Assembly: GCA_902651635.1 (NCBI GenBank)
Contig: CACRSC010000041.1
Span: forward strand, 1 to 64,000
Length of the DNA: 64,000 nt
DNA from: Mastigamoeba balamuthi
Taxonomy: Eukaryota > Evosea > Mastigamoebida > Mastigamoebidae
Reading direction: 5' to 3'
How positions within the stretch are numbered: position 1 is the stretch's first letter; each line of letters begins with the position of its first letter. Below are positions 1 through 11,317 of this stretch, piece by piece. The notes under the pieces are model-generated. The model ran no database searches. It was not told where the DNA came from and was given only the letters and a program-made list of their open reading frames with translations. A program made the translations under genes and the position numbers.

Positions 1-1
1 C

Positions 2-100
2 CCCGCGGACCCCGCGTCGAGCGCCTGGCGCGGCGAGGGGGGCAGCGGGGGCAGCTGCTGGGGCGACGACCCCGGGGGCGGCACCGAGCTGGCGGCGTGA
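2..100 (+). CDS. 3' end of an unrecognised gene (partial)
   Basis: An open frame enters from the left edge and ends at a TGA at 98-100. It encodes a Gly/Ser-rich tail ending in ELAA. The same frame reopens after that stop and runs to another TGA at 194-196, so the real stop could be either one if a very short intron removes the first. A possible AATAAA polyadenylation signal lies at 314-319, which suits a plus-strand gene ending here. No domain is recognisable, and the GC-rich composition alone could leave this frame open by chance. Confidence 0.3.
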   Translation, partial: PADPASSAWRGEGGSGGSCWGDDPGGGTELAA

Positions 101-196
101 GCGCGGTGCGAGCTGATGCCCTCGGCGCCGCTGCTGTTGGTCGTCTTGCTGCGGATGGAGCCCCACGCGGACCCCGCGCAGTGCCTGCTCGCTTGA

Positions 197-666
197 TCCA
201 TCGGGGGAGTGGGGGCAGGGAGCGCTGGGCTGTCTGGGAGGGGCGGGGGAGGGACGGGTGTGGGCTTTCTTGTGTCCGGTGCGACTTTGCACTGCACACA
301 AAGCCGTTGAGAGAATAAAAATCTGAGTCTAAGTCTTAGATTTGTATGCCCCCTCGGGCGTTTGCTTGCTGGCACTATTTTTCGCTAAGAAAAAAAGGTG
401 GGTTTTTCCTTGTGTGGGTGAAGAGCGCTTTCCGCGGATGTCCGTTGAGGATCACAGACTTGTGAGTGATCAGGGCGTCCATCTCAACTGATCAACAACC
501 GTCTTTACTGTTGGCGATTTTGTTCTCGATGGTACAGGAGATGTGTGTTTTGGGGAGTAGACAAATGCGTATTCGATTGCGAATGCAACTTGAATGGGAT
601 TCTAATTTGACTGCATTGGTTGGCCTCAGCCTGCATACATCGGGACACCTCAGACGTTCCTTCAGA
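197..666. other. Convergent 3' intergenic region
   Basis: This gene-free gap lies between a plus-strand gene end and the minus-strand SPAG6 stop. It is more AT-rich than the flanks and carries one AATAAA at 314-319. I see no RNA gene or repeat. Confidence 0.5.
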
Positions 667-2657
667 TCACTTTGTGTCGATCTTATCCAGCAGAGCCTTG
701 GAGTAGCCCGGGGAGTAGAACTTGACGATCTCCTCGTCGTAGCAGGCCTTGATAGTGTTGACGTGTTCCTGTGCAGACCTGTAAGATCAGCGCAGCCCAA
801 AGTGCTGAGGGAGGCGAGATAGTGGCGTACGCGGATAGGGCTCCCCTCTGGGGCGTCGATCTTGAGGACCTTTGCGAGGCCGCCTGAGGCCACAAACGCC
901 TTGCGGGCAGCGACCTCGCTGGGCTGCGGCAGCACCTTGGAGAACTGGTGCACAACGTACTTCTGCACGTTGATGGGGGAGTCCAGCAGTGGCTCGAGTG
1001 CCTGCAGCTTGAGGCACTTCTGGACAACGGCCTGAAACCAGATAAATCAGATCACCTGTGCACTGTTGAGAGACGGACCTTGAGAGCTCTCTTGGCCTTC
1101 TTCTTGACGTCCTCGGAGCTCGCGTCGCTTGTGTAGATCTGCAGCAGACGCGCCAGGACGTTGGCGTCGGCGACGGCTGCGGCGTGCTCAGGAGTGTGCC
1201 TCCCTATCTGGCCCAGCGTCCACGAGGCGCCAGAGCGAACTCCCTCGTTCTCCGTCGTGCTCAGAGCTTGGGCCAGCGGCTCGACGCCCTTGGCCGAGAC
1301 GATCGCCCAGGCCAACGTCTCGTTGCAGGCGGCGATGAAGCCCAGCGCCATGATTCCAGGCAGCTTGTTGACATCGTCGATCTCGCTGACGTAGTCCACC
1401 AGCGCAGCGGCTCCTCCGGCGTTGACAGCGAGCCTTGCCAGCTCTGCCGTGTGCTTAACGACCTCGCGAACCACCGTGGCCGCATTCTTGCGTACCAGAG
1501 CGTCCGCATCCTGATTTGAATGTCAGTTGAATTCTACTGCAGTAATCAATCAGCTTGCCTTCAGACGCTCCAGAATGGCCGGGAGAACGTCCCCTGCAAC
1601 GACTGCCTCGGCGAGCTCAGGAGAGTGCTTGGCGATTTGGCAGAGGCAGGACAGGGCCTGGCGCTTGAGCTTGGCGTCCTTGTGCGAGACCAGAGGCGCG
1701 AGGAACGTGATGGCGCCCTCGTTAACGACCACCTGGGCGAGCTCGGGGGTGTGCTTGGCAATGTCGGCCAGAGAGGACGCAGCCACCGTCTTCAGGTTCA
1801 CCTCGGGCTCCTGAACGCACACCACCAGCAGTGGTGCCACTCCAGCGTCCACCATCGACTGTGCCAGCTCTGGCGTGTGCTGAGGGAGAGAAAAGAGAAA
1901 AGAATGAGAATTGGAGACCTCGTGATCATGAGACGTGCCTTGGCGATGTAGCCGATTGCCCATGCAGCGGACTCGCGCACACCAGGGTCCAGTGTCTCGA
2001 GGCATTGCACAAGGGCCTCGGGTGCCTGCGCCTCAACCACCCTCTGCGCGAGACGGGCGTTGTGGCGGGCCACGGACCTCAACACGAACGCCGCCGCCTT
2101 CTTGTAGAAGATCTGGCAGCAGGCAGAGGGTCATCAGCGTTCTGCACGACTAACAACGAGGACTCACGTTCTGAGTGCTGAGCGAGTACACCAGTTGCGG
2201 CAAGATGTCGGCGTTGACGATCTTCTCTGCCGCCTCGGGACTGAAGTTTGCCAGCCTCCCGAGAGCCTTTCGACGAAACGGTCAGTGTCTCGCACCTCCC
2301 AAGTCATTTGGAGGGAGGTCAACCTGAGCTGCGTTGTGCTGCACGGAGGGCACGGTGTCCAGGAGCAGGGGGCGGAGCAGGTTCATGACCCCTGCGCGAG
2401 AATCGAAGTGAGACCACCGCCCATCCCCAAGAGCCTCCGCGAGGGGTCGTGCCTGCGTTCTGGAGGGCAGGGATATTCTTGGGCTGGATGGCGAGGTCTG
2501 CGATGCTCTGGACAAACGTAGTGCGCGCCTTCTGGTACGTGTCGAACACCTGCTGCACGGCACGCGGGTTTGCGGGTGCGTTGCTGGCGGTGTTAGCCCC
2601 GGCGGAGCTGCCGGTGGAGCCGCCGAGAGCTCCGCCGTTGGTCCCGTTTGCAGACAT
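667..2657 (-). CDS. SPAG6: SPAG6/PF16-like axonemal central-apparatus armadillo protein
   Basis: This is a multi-exon armadillo-repeat protein of about 500 residues, matching the usual SPAG6/PF16 size. The N-terminus is a short Ala/Gly-rich leader followed by a helix containing AVQQVFDTYQKARTTFVQ, as in SPAG6. Repeats follow with family-typical phrases such as HTPELAQSMVDAG, AKHSPELAEAV and GQIGRHTPEHA. The C-terminus ends in YSPGYSKALLDKI, again like SPAG6. In other eukaryotes this protein stabilises the C1 central microtubule of motile cilia. The start at 2657 is the first ATG of the leader. Introns fall near 2120-2170, 1885-1940, 1510-1560 and 1030-1080. The gene shares a 225-base divergent gap with the next gene. 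Confidence 0.93.
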
Positions 2658-2735
2658 GGCGCACCAGAGCTATTTTTGAGCACTGTGCTATTTTGAGAGC
2701 ACTGACAAAAATCCCACGTCAGAGGATCTCAGAGA

Positions 2736-2742
2736 GAATATC
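2736..2742. promoter_or_regulatory. GATATTC-type motif in divergent promoter
   Basis: A GATATTC core (minus-strand sense) lies in the 225-base gap between SPAG6 and the plus-strand membrane-protein gene. It belongs to a motif that recurs in many promoter gaps here. Function is inferred from recurrence only. Confidence 0.3.
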
Positions 2743-2882
2743 AGAGTGGACGGTGCACGGTCGCGATAAAAGGCATCACACTCCTGCGTAGAAGATAAGA
2801 ACAGTTGTCCGATTGGTGATGTCAGAAGATTCTGTTTGAGAAATTCCCGTTGATTCATCAGTTGACTTCTTTCCCTCCAAAA

Positions 2883-3472
2883 ATGATAGTGCCCTCTTGG
2901 ACCGTCTTCGCGGAAGCAGCCGCAATAGCATGCGCGGTAGCACTCTCTGTCTTTGACACGTACGCTCTGGCCGTGACCCCGTCTCGAGACCACTGCATCC
3001 CGCTCTGGGCGCTGCTCACGCCGTGCGATCCTCGGGCACTGCATTTTCGCTCTCGCCTTAATGATACCTATGGCAGTGTGTGCGCCTTGAACTACTGCGC
3101 GGCCCTCGGCCTCAGCGTCAGCGTGTATCAAGAGCTGAAGAAGAGGAGGAGCACGCCGCTGGGAAGCCCGTGCTTCGGGTGCCTGTCCTACGGATTCCTC
3201 TTCTGCCACTGCGTCCTCCATTGCGCTATCGCATACATCTTCCTCACTGCGGAGTGCGTCCTTCGCAGCTCTGTTCCACACCTTTCACCTCTCATAAGTC
3301 CCTGCTCAGTTCCGACTGCGTTCATCGTCTACGTGACAAGCACCCGTCTCTGATTGTGGCCACCTTCGTGGAGCTCGGAGTCTTCATCGCCTGCGTCTCC
3401 TGGGTGTTCTTTTTGTGTGGAATCAACTGTGTTGTGGTGATTGGCGAGAGGATCGCAAGCAGGCACTCGTGA
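2883..3472 (+). CDS. Small four-helix membrane protein, unrecognised
   Basis: There are two exons, 2883-3253 and 3310-3472, with a 56-nt GTGCGT...CTCAG intron. The junction restores one frame of 177 residues. Four hydrophobic segments are visible: about residues 5-27, 62-82, 100-120 and 138-165. The last contains VFFLCGINCVVVI. Short Cys-rich loops separate helices 2 and 3. No signal peptide precedes helix 1, so this is a plain multi-pass protein. A minus-strand frame over the same bases is rejected because the plus-strand splice model is coherent and gives hydrophobic helices. The architecture suggests a tetraspan protein, but no family signature is seen. It lies head-to-head with SPAG6. Confidence 0.65.
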
Positions 3473-3562
3473 GTGATTGTGAGCCAGAACCAAAGCAAGG
3501 CGACAGATTTGAGCGAGCCAGATTCTGCACAGATTTTGTGAACCCGCCAAAATCTTGGACGC

Positions 3563-5339
3563 ATGGCCGAGCGCGCGGGGGCCCCGGTGCAGCATATCGG
3601 CGACGCGGCCGCGCGCCGCTACATGTGCGTCGAGTTCCCCGGCCACCTGCGCGATCCCGGCAACCCCGAGCGCGCGCTGGCGATGCTGGGCGGCGAGACA
3701 GCCGTCGGCCGCGCGACGTCGGAGCACTTCCTCGAGCTGCGCTACAGGCCGCGCACCACCTACGCCCACCCCGCGTTCGGCGAGCCGCACCAGTGCAGCG
3801 CCCTCCTCCTCAGCGTCCCGCGCTCCGACCCCTCGAAAACGACGGTGAGACCCGCCAGACCCGCCCCCCTTCCCCCCGGCCACACCGCTCCTGACGCTCA
3901 GCAGATCGTGGGCAACGTGGGGACGATCGTGAGGTTCAGGGGGCTGTTCGACTTCCAGTTTGTGGAGAGGCGGGACCCTGGGGGCGAGCCGGAGTACTGC
4001 CTGCCGCCCGCCATCTTCTCGCGCGTCGACCTGCCGCTGCACTACGACTTCTTCGCCAACCGCGCGTTCCGCCAGGACACTGACGGCACCTTCGTCAAGA
4101 CGGGCACCACCACTGGTGCGTTGTCCCCCTCCTCCTCCTCCCCTCTGGCCGGCTTGCTGTCGCTCGCAGCTGCCCTAACCATCTATCTGCGCCTGCAACG
4201 CAGTGGGCAAGAGGTCTCTGGCAGCGCTGGGGTTCGACACGGGCGCTGTGCCCACAAAGCCCGCGACGGACCTGCCCGACCTGCTCCCTGAGGAGTCGCG
4301 CGCGGCCGCGGTGATCGCGGAACTGTTCCACACGCGCAACGTGTACTCGCTGGACTACCTGCGGTGCTCGCTGCAGTCGGAGCTGTCGATACCCCGTACG
4401 GAGCTCGACAAGATCCTGCGCAGGGTCATGCCGTACTACTGCTACTACTTCACCAACGGCCCGTGGCGCTCGTTCTACATCAAGCTCGGCTACGACCCGC
4501 GCCTGGACCCCGAGGCCCGCCGCTACCAGGTCGTCGACCTGCGGCTCGGCGAGGAACAGGTCTCGGCGATGGGCGTGAACACTCGCAGGTCGCGCAAGCT
4601 CGGCCTCATAGGTCTGGCAATTCCCGCAGGGGCGCTGTTCCTCTGACAGCCCCCGCCACAGAGCGCCCGTCGCGCCGCAAGTGCTTGGCGGACGAGGAGC
4701 AGGACCGCGCGGAGAAGGTGGCCGAGCAGGTGGCGTCGCTGTCGCCGCAGGACGAGAGCAGGCGCTTGATGGACATTCTGCACATGCGGACGTTCCCGAA
4801 CAGCGCGCAGATGCACCTGTGCACCTTCGACATCGATAACGACTACGTGAAGGAGCTGCTGGACATGCCGCCGGCCAAGACGTGCACGAGGTCCTCTGGG
4901 TGGCTGCGCCCCAACGTGCTGGACGCCCTGAGCGCCACGATCAAGCGCATGGCCGCAGTGATGGCCGAGGCTCACAACAGGGGCCTGCCAGAGCCCACGA
5001 CCGTGCTCCTGAGCTCGATGGCCGTCCGTATCGACGAGGTCACGCGCAACAAGGCAAGACACCCAGGAAACAGCCGATCGATGACGGGCTTTTTTGCAGG
5101 CTGTGGAAGAGCGGACGGCGGCAACGAGCGATGCGAGTAGCGAGAGCGAGGAGGAGGATAATGAGGATGCCGAGGCGCCGCAGGCTAAGGAGCCGGATGA
5201 GCAGATCGGGGAGGATGTCGAGGCGGAACAGCCGCAAGAGCAGCTGCTCCAGACACTGCTGCAGGAACTCGACACGAATCACGAGCCCGCTGCGCAAGAA
5301 GCCAGTCCTGATTCGGACTACTCTTCTGCGGATGACTAA
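3563..5339 (+). CDS. GTF3C5: TFIIIC subunit 5 (GTF3C5/Tfc1-like)
   Basis: Five exons (3563-3844, 3905-4115, 4204-4611, 4650-5053, 5100-5339) sum to 514 residues in one frame. The N-terminus has the family opening CVEFPGHLRDPGNPERAL, then an LGGE motif and LELRYRPRTTYAHP. The middle carries FRGLFDFQF and LPPAIFSRVDLPLHYDFF. The DNA-binding half holds GPWRSFYIKLGYDPR followed by YQVVDLR, a clear GTF3C5 signature. The tail is very acidic, as in relatives. The protein should act in TFIIIC, which recognises A/B boxes to recruit RNA polymerase III. The exon 4 donor appears to be GC (AAG|GCAAGA), since no GT fits as well. The start is the first ATG before the conserved block. Confidence 0.9.
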
Positions 5340-5627
5340 CAACGCACCACAAGTGCACGTACGCAAACACAGCGGTACCCATCCCCTTGGTCGGTGTTTT
5401 GTAACGTCGTCTGTCCCGGAGGAGCAGGTTGGTGGGATTGCCACCATGGAAGAAGATAATGAAATCGCATGGGGAAGGCGCGAACACGCCATTCCTGACG
5501 TTTCGTATTGTCGGAAATCGTATTCAAATATCTGCATTTCAGTTGTATCTCGCGGACAAAAAGAAGTCGTTTTGGGATACTGGTGGCACACAGACAAGAG
5601 CGCCGCTTCGGTTCTCCTCCGCCCCTG

Positions 5628-8547
5628 ATGGAGTGCCCCATCTGCGGCGCCGTCTTCCCTCTCGACCAGATCGAGGAGGTGCCCCTCGCCCACCCCCCAG
5701 GCCCCCCGCCGTGCCTCACAGCCCCCGCGCCAGCACGTGAACGAGTGCCTCGACCTCCACGGCCCCGACGCCGCTCCGCAGGGCCCCCCGATGCCGCCCC
5801 CGCCGGTGGCTCTCGCGGCCCCGCCGTCCCTGTCCGCGCCCGACGCCGCCCCGCCCTCGTCCGAGCCGCCGAGCCCCCCGCCCCCGCCCCCGCCGCCCTC
5901 GACGTCGAGGCTGGCCGCTGCGCTCGCGGCCTCGGACACCGTGTGGGTCAGGACGCAGGCCGGGGGCTGGAAGGCCATGGTCGTGGACGGCGCGGGCACC
6001 GGGGGCGCCGCGTGCAGCGCCTCCTCGTCGTCCCTGTCGTCGCCGTCGTCGCCCGCAGCCGCCGGGGGCGCGTGCGGCGTGCGCGAGGCGACGAGGGTGC
6101 CGCTGGGCGAGAAGATGTGGGCGTCGCTGGTCTGCAGGCGGCTGTTCGCGGACACGGTCCTCGAGTTCGACGGCACCGACCGCGTCGTCGGAGCGCACTC
6201 GGTGCTCCTCAGGTCTCGTCGGATGTGCCTCTTCTGGGGGGGGGCTCACGAGTGCCTGTATGCAGGATGAGGTCGTTCGGATTACGGATCGAGCTCGACG
6301 AGGCCGCCCAGCACGCAAAGCCCGGCGGCCCGCTTGTGCTGCGCGTGCGCAACTTCACGCTCGAGCAGTTCCTGCCGGCGCTGCGGTTCGTGTACTGCGC
6401 CACGGAGCCGGCGACTGTAGCCGAGGCCAAGCAGCTGCTCGAGGTCGCCTCGGCGTACTCGATCGAGATGCTGGCCGAGGCGTGCACGCGCAGGATCTTC
6501 GACGGCGGTGTTGCGCTGCCAGAGTCCTACAGGCTCGTTGACCAGCTGTGCGAGCTCGCAGACAACCCGCTTGGCGCGGACGCCACGATGTGCGTCCGGG
6601 CTGGCGAGCGGTTGCTGGCCTCTAGACCAGCGCACAGGTTCCTTCTGGCAGCGCTGTCAGAGAAGCTGCAGGGACCTCTGTCCGCCGGAGTGCAGCGGTA
6701 CGCCGAGGTGCAGAAGGAGTGGGCAAAGAGGGCGAGCCCGGTCTGCTCCTGCGCGAGCTCGCCTGCAGGGACTCCTGAAAAGAAGCATCACCACCGCCAC
6801 CCGTCGAAAGGGAAGTCCAGCGAAGGGCACCACAGCGAGCACCATTCCCACCGATCGAAGTCGAAGGGCCACAAGCACTCGGAGAGCAAGAGCAAAAGCC
6901 GTGCCTCGACAGGTGCTCTTCCGTCGCCGTCAGCTGCCGATTCTCTGGGGGCTCCAGAGGCGCCGGCCAGCGGAACCCCGCTCAGAGACGCAAAAGCCAA
7001 GCTGCTGGAGGAGCTCCCGAGCCAGCAGGGGCCCTGCCCCCTGAGAGACGACCCCGTCCCGGATGTTCCTAAGGAGAAGCAGAGGCTTGGGTGCGATTCT
7101 GCCGCTCTGTGCAGCGCAGGTACATCCGAAACAGACCAGCCGCAGGCGCAGGCGTCGTTGCTGACACCGCAGGTCGACCCCTTTGCGCCCAGGCCGCTGC
7201 TGCCCGTCCCGCCCCGGTCGGAGGTCTGTCTTTGTCTCCCGGAAGCACCGCCTTCGCCTCACCAATGCCCCAGATATCGTTCGCTGTGCCCGATACACCC
7301 GCTGTGTCCATCTTCAACGACGATCTCCTCCGGACCTATGTGAGGTTGGTGTGCTTCCCCGTGACGGTCCTGACGCCTCTCCAGGTGCATCTACTCCAAC
7401 GACGTGATCAAGGCCGTGTCGTGGCAGCATGAAGGTGGTAGACTTCGCTTGATGCACCACCTGATGGTGTTCTGCCTGCTCATCGAAGACGTATGACAGC
7501 ATCTTTGCCTTAACTTTCTCACGGCCCAGCAGGAGAAGATGCTGGATAGTGTTGTCGACGAGGTCGTTCGGCTGCCGGTAAACATCAACAACATTGTTGA
7601 GCTGTGGAATGTGCGCAAACAGTCTCTTCCTTCCGTGCCAACAGCCCTTTCGCTCGGCAGGCCGCGAGTGTTCTTCCCGACCGGTTCACCATTCTGGTGG
7701 CGAAGATGACAGACTTTGCCGTCACCAACGCGGACGCCATTGTGCGAATCAAGGTCCCCGAGGTGCTGGCCACGAGCACAGCCATGCGCCTGCTGGAGCG
7801 GGTGCCTTCCGATCCTTGCATCTTTGTGCCGAGGTCGATGGAGAACTGGAAGACGATGTGCAACGCAATGATACTGCTGCGCGGGGCCTCGGAGGCGGCC
7901 CTGGCGAGCCGGTACCGCAAGTGCAGGGACACCGTCTTCACGGCGATGACCGAGTACTCACTGCGCTTGTGCTGCGGCCCTTCTCTGACGCCACGACCTC
8001 ACTGCAGGGGATCTGGCGTGTTCATCCGGGACAACTTCCGGTCAATACGCAACGTCATCATCGCCTCGATTCAGTGCAACGACCGCGAGCTCTTCACGCT
8101 GGCCCTGGGGCACATAGTGTCCAACTACAAGAACCTGAGCGGGCTTCTTCGGGGCTACGACATGCCGAAGCTGTTCAACGACACGATCGTCGAGAAGCTC
8201 AAAGAGGCTGGTGAGCCCAGCCATGGATGGCCTCCTCATCCGTCGTCTAACCGAGATGGGGATTGCAGACGCGTTCCAGCTCGATCTCTCGCAATGCCAG
8301 ATCTGCGACAAGCACGTGAAAAAGACCTCGGACAGGGTACCTTACCACCCTTGCTGCATCGCAGAATGCTGACTGCGCTGCTTCGCGACAGGTCACCTGC
8401 GAGATGTGCAAGAGAGTCAACTGCTACAGCTGCAGCGTGGACTCCTTCATTCTTCCGGAGAACGGGGCGGAGCTGACGGGTCTTCTGTCGCCGTGCAACA
8501 TCTGTCGTCGCTGCTACACCGTTCTGGCTTACTACCACGGGTGGTAG
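5628..8547 (+). CDS. UBZ4-BTB-BACK protein with C-terminal FYVE/treble-clef-like zinc finger
   Basis: This is a multi-exon gene. Exon 1 (5628-5678) joins exon 2 at 5734 to make a compact zinc finger, CPIC...HVNEC, typical of UBZ4/Rad18-type fingers. A long Pro-rich linker follows, then a BTB domain (residues about 155-260) spanning the 6212/6266 junction, with FADTVLEFDG and LRVRNFTLEQFLPALRFVY. A His/Ser/Lys-rich stretch with HHHRH and KSKGHKHSE repeats leads to a helical C-terminal half. The protein ends in a cysteine cluster (CQIC, CEMC, CYSC, CNICRRC) resembling a degenerate FYVE or treble-clef finger without the RHHC motif. Introns near 7120-7165, 7345-7385, 7493-7533 and 7618-7667 are inferred from phase. 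BTB with UBZ4 suggests a ubiquitin-linked adaptor. The exact function is unknown. Confidence 0.65.
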
Positions 8548-8863
8548 GCTGGTGGCCGGGTTGCCGTCTCTTACTAGATTAGCACGCTCAATCGAATGCG
8601 AAGCTGTATTTTGCTCTTTCGTGTGGTGGCAATCCGTCTGGACTCAACGAAAGGGCGGGCGGGCGGTTGTGTGAATGGAGCGCGGGAATTGTGAGAAGAC
8701 GCGGCGATTGCAATCTGCCCAAAGTACTAGAAAATTTGAATGTGGAGGTGACGCAGAAGATATCGCACCAACGGAGGAAAAAAGCGCGCGAATCTTTCCT
8801 AGAAAAATTAAAGTAGTTAGGAGCCACACACACACCATACACCGTCCCAGCCCTCCCCCCGAG
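8548..8863. other. Promoter gap of importin alpha
   Basis: No gene is seen in this 316-base gap between the zinc-finger protein and importin alpha. It contains AT-rich tracts and one GAAGATATCG element. Confidence 0.5.
8756..8765 (+). promoter_or_regulatory. GAAGATATCG promoter motif
   Basis: The motif lies 98 bases before the importin alpha start. It matches the recurrent GAAGATATTT-type element seen upstream of many genes here. Confidence 0.35.
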
Positions 8864-10990
8864 ATGTTCAGCTCGAGCAGCGCAGCAGCGGCCGCCAGGC
8901 GCAAGACCGTCAAGAAGGGCCTCGACGTCGACGAGCAGCGCAAGAAGCGCGAGGACGACGCCCTTTCGCTCCGCAAGGTTCGCCCGGCCCAGCCCACCGC
9001 GTCTGTCGCTTCTTGGGTCACCGCGTCTCACTCGCCGGCACTGCCCCCCCTTGCAGCAAAAGCGTGAGGAGTCCCTCATGGTAAGCCCTGGACTTCCCCG
9101 CCTTCCCTTGGTCCCTGCGCGCGGACGGCGCCGCCGCTTTTGAATATTTGTTGCGTTTTTTTTCCACTCAGCGCGTCTCTCTCTCTCTTTTCGCGCCAAC
9201 CCGCAGAAGCGGCGCAACGTGTCGCCCGCGGAGATGGGGCAGGAGGAGGACGTGCCGACCAGGTGCTACCAGGTGGGACAGCAGCCCAATCACATCCCAA
9301 TTGGGAATTGAATTCCCGATATTGACGAAGGCGAACGCACCTCCCCGCGCGCCACCACGCGGTTCCGCAGAGCCTGGAGCAGGCCGTGGCTGCGCTGCGC
9401 TCCGCGGACCCTGCCGAGAAGCTCGACGCCACGACTTACCTCCGCAAGCTGCTCAGCATAGGTGCGCCGCGGCCTCTTCCCCCACCACCACACCCACCCC
9501 CCTTCCACTCCCTCTACCACTCCCTCTACCACTCCCACGCCACTGTCGCCCCATGGGCTCACGCTGTGCCTCGCAGACGACAAGCCTCCGATCGCTGCCG
9601 TCGTGAGCTGCGGCGCTGTCCCCGCGCTCGTCGCGTCCCTGTGGTGCTCGAGCAACCACAAGCTGCAATTCGAGTCGTGCTGGGCCCTGACCAACAGTTG
9701 CGCCCCCCAGCCGTCTGCCCCCTCTTGATTCCTGGATATCACTGTCGAATTGAATTGAATTGATTTGATTTGATTTGATTTGGGTCGCCAGTCGCCAGCG
9801 GGGACAGCACCTTCGCGGAGGAGCTGCGGCGGCACAACGTGGCGCCGGCGCTGGTGAACCTGCTGACCTCGTCGTCGATCGAGCTGCGGGACCAGGCCGT
9901 GTGGGCGCTGGGCAACCTGGCGGGCGACGGCTATCGCCTGCGCGACTACGTGATGGCCTCTGGCGTCATGGGCCCGCTGCTCGACACGATCAAGCTGAGC
10001 ACCGCGTCGCCGGCGCAGGCCAGCCAGCGCAAGCTGCTGGGCAACTGCGTCTGGGCGCTGTCGAACATGTTCCGCTTCAAGCCCGTGCCCGACGCCTCTG
10101 TCGTGGCCGCGGCGGCGCCTGTGCTGGGGCTCGTGCTGCGCGACACGACCGACAACGAGATCCTGATCGACGCGGCCTGGGGGCTCTCGTACATGACGGC
10201 CGACGGCAACGACCGCGTCAGCGCCATCTGCAGGTCGGGCCTGCTGCCCAGCGTGCTGTCGCTGCTCCGGATGGACGCGTCGATCGCGATGCCCGCGCTG
10301 CGCACCGTCGGCAACGTGCTGGCGTCGACGCACGAGATGACGCAGATGATGCTCGACGTCGGCGTGCTCGAGTACCTCTGCGTGCTCACCGCGCGCTCTG
10401 CGCGCCGCCACCTGCGCAAGGAGGCCTGCTGGGCCGTCTCGAACATCGCGGCCGGCACGCACACGCACATCGACTGCCTGCTCAGGTCGAACATCCTGCC
10501 CTCGATCGTCGACGGCATGCGCAACGGCGACTACGACGTGCGCAAGGAGGCCAGCTGGGTCGTCGCCAACCTCGCGTGCGGCGGGCGCCCGGACCAGATC
10601 AAGGCCGTCGTCGAGGAGCCCGGGGCCGTCGCCGGCCTCTGCGAGATGCTGATCGCGCACGACGTCAAGCTGACCAAGGCGATCCTCGACGCGCTCAAGA
10701 CGATCCTGCGCGCGGGCGTGCAGCTCGGCTCCAAGATGGGCACGTCCGAGAACCCCTACGCCAACGTCGTGGAGGAGTGCGGGGGGCTGGACAAGCTCGA
10801 GGAGCTGCAGAACCACGAGAACTCGACCATCTACGAGAAGTCGGTCGAGCTCCTCGAGGAGTTCTTCGACGCGGCCGAGGCCTCGGAGAACGGCTGCCCC
10901 AACGCGCCCGTCGCTGCTCAGGGCCTGGACAAGCCCGTCGGGGCGTTCGGGGCGCCCGCGGTGGCGGCCGGGTTCACGTTCAACTTCTAG
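8864..10990 (+). CDS. Importin subunit alpha (karyopherin alpha)
   Basis: Six exons (8864-8977, 9057-9080, 9207-9272, 9371-9461, 9577-9696, 9792-10990) give 537 residues with every phase agreeing. The N-terminal importin-beta-binding region is basic (RRKTVKKGLDVDEQRKKRED, then KREESLMKRRN), followed by ten armadillo repeats. NLS-groove Trp/Asn pairs are visible in phrases such as FESCWALTN, DQAVWALGN, GNCVWALSN, EACWAVSN and EASWVVANL. The protein carries classical NLS cargo into the nucleus with importin beta. The C-terminus ends in a Phe-rich GFTFNF. The second exon is only 24 nt and encodes QKREESLM. The intron before the last exon holds a TTGAT-type microsatellite. Confidence 0.95.
9747..9782 (+). 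repeat. Intronic (TTGAA/TTGAT)n microsatellite
   Basis: A run of 5-bp units, first TGAAT then TGATT, fills the 3' part of the last importin alpha intron just before the acceptor. It probably stands in for the polypyrimidine tract. Confidence 0.7.
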
Positions 10991-11317
10991 GCCGCGAGTT
11001 GTAGCTGTCGGTCCTGACGTTCACAAAAGAAGTAGTTTGTGTCACAGCACACAGTCTGTCAGTAGGATGAAGCCCCAATAAGACGAGTTTACTTTGTCAT
11101 CAACTGCCAATGTGGTCGCAATGCAATCCCGTTTTCTCAGCTTGTGCTGGAATTCCAAGAGATGGATAACAAATGAAAACAAGTCCTTGCCCTCGGATGC
11201 TTGCTGTTCCAAAATCCGCCGGTGGTTTTTCTGTATGGAAAAAATCTTGGTGAAATCAATTGGGTGCCATTTTAAAAATCGCATATTTGCCATTTTTCTG
11301 CTTAGAGCATCCCACCA
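10991..11317. other. Intergenic gap, AT-richer
   Basis: No gene is seen in this 327-base gap between two plus-strand genes. It is AT-rich near 11090-11290, with a CATATTTGCC box about 40 bases before the next start, loosely like the promoter motif seen elsewhere. Confidence 0.4.

Noticed and set aside
2688-3281. A 197-codon minus-strand frame overlapping the four-helix membrane protein
   Set aside because: It lacks any domain and overlaps a plus-strand model with an exact splice phase and hydrophobic helices.
9290-10816. A 508-codon open frame antisense to importin alpha
   Set aside because: High GC leaves antisense frames open. The protein is Arg/Ala/Gly-rich with no domain, while the sense strand encodes a textbook importin alpha.
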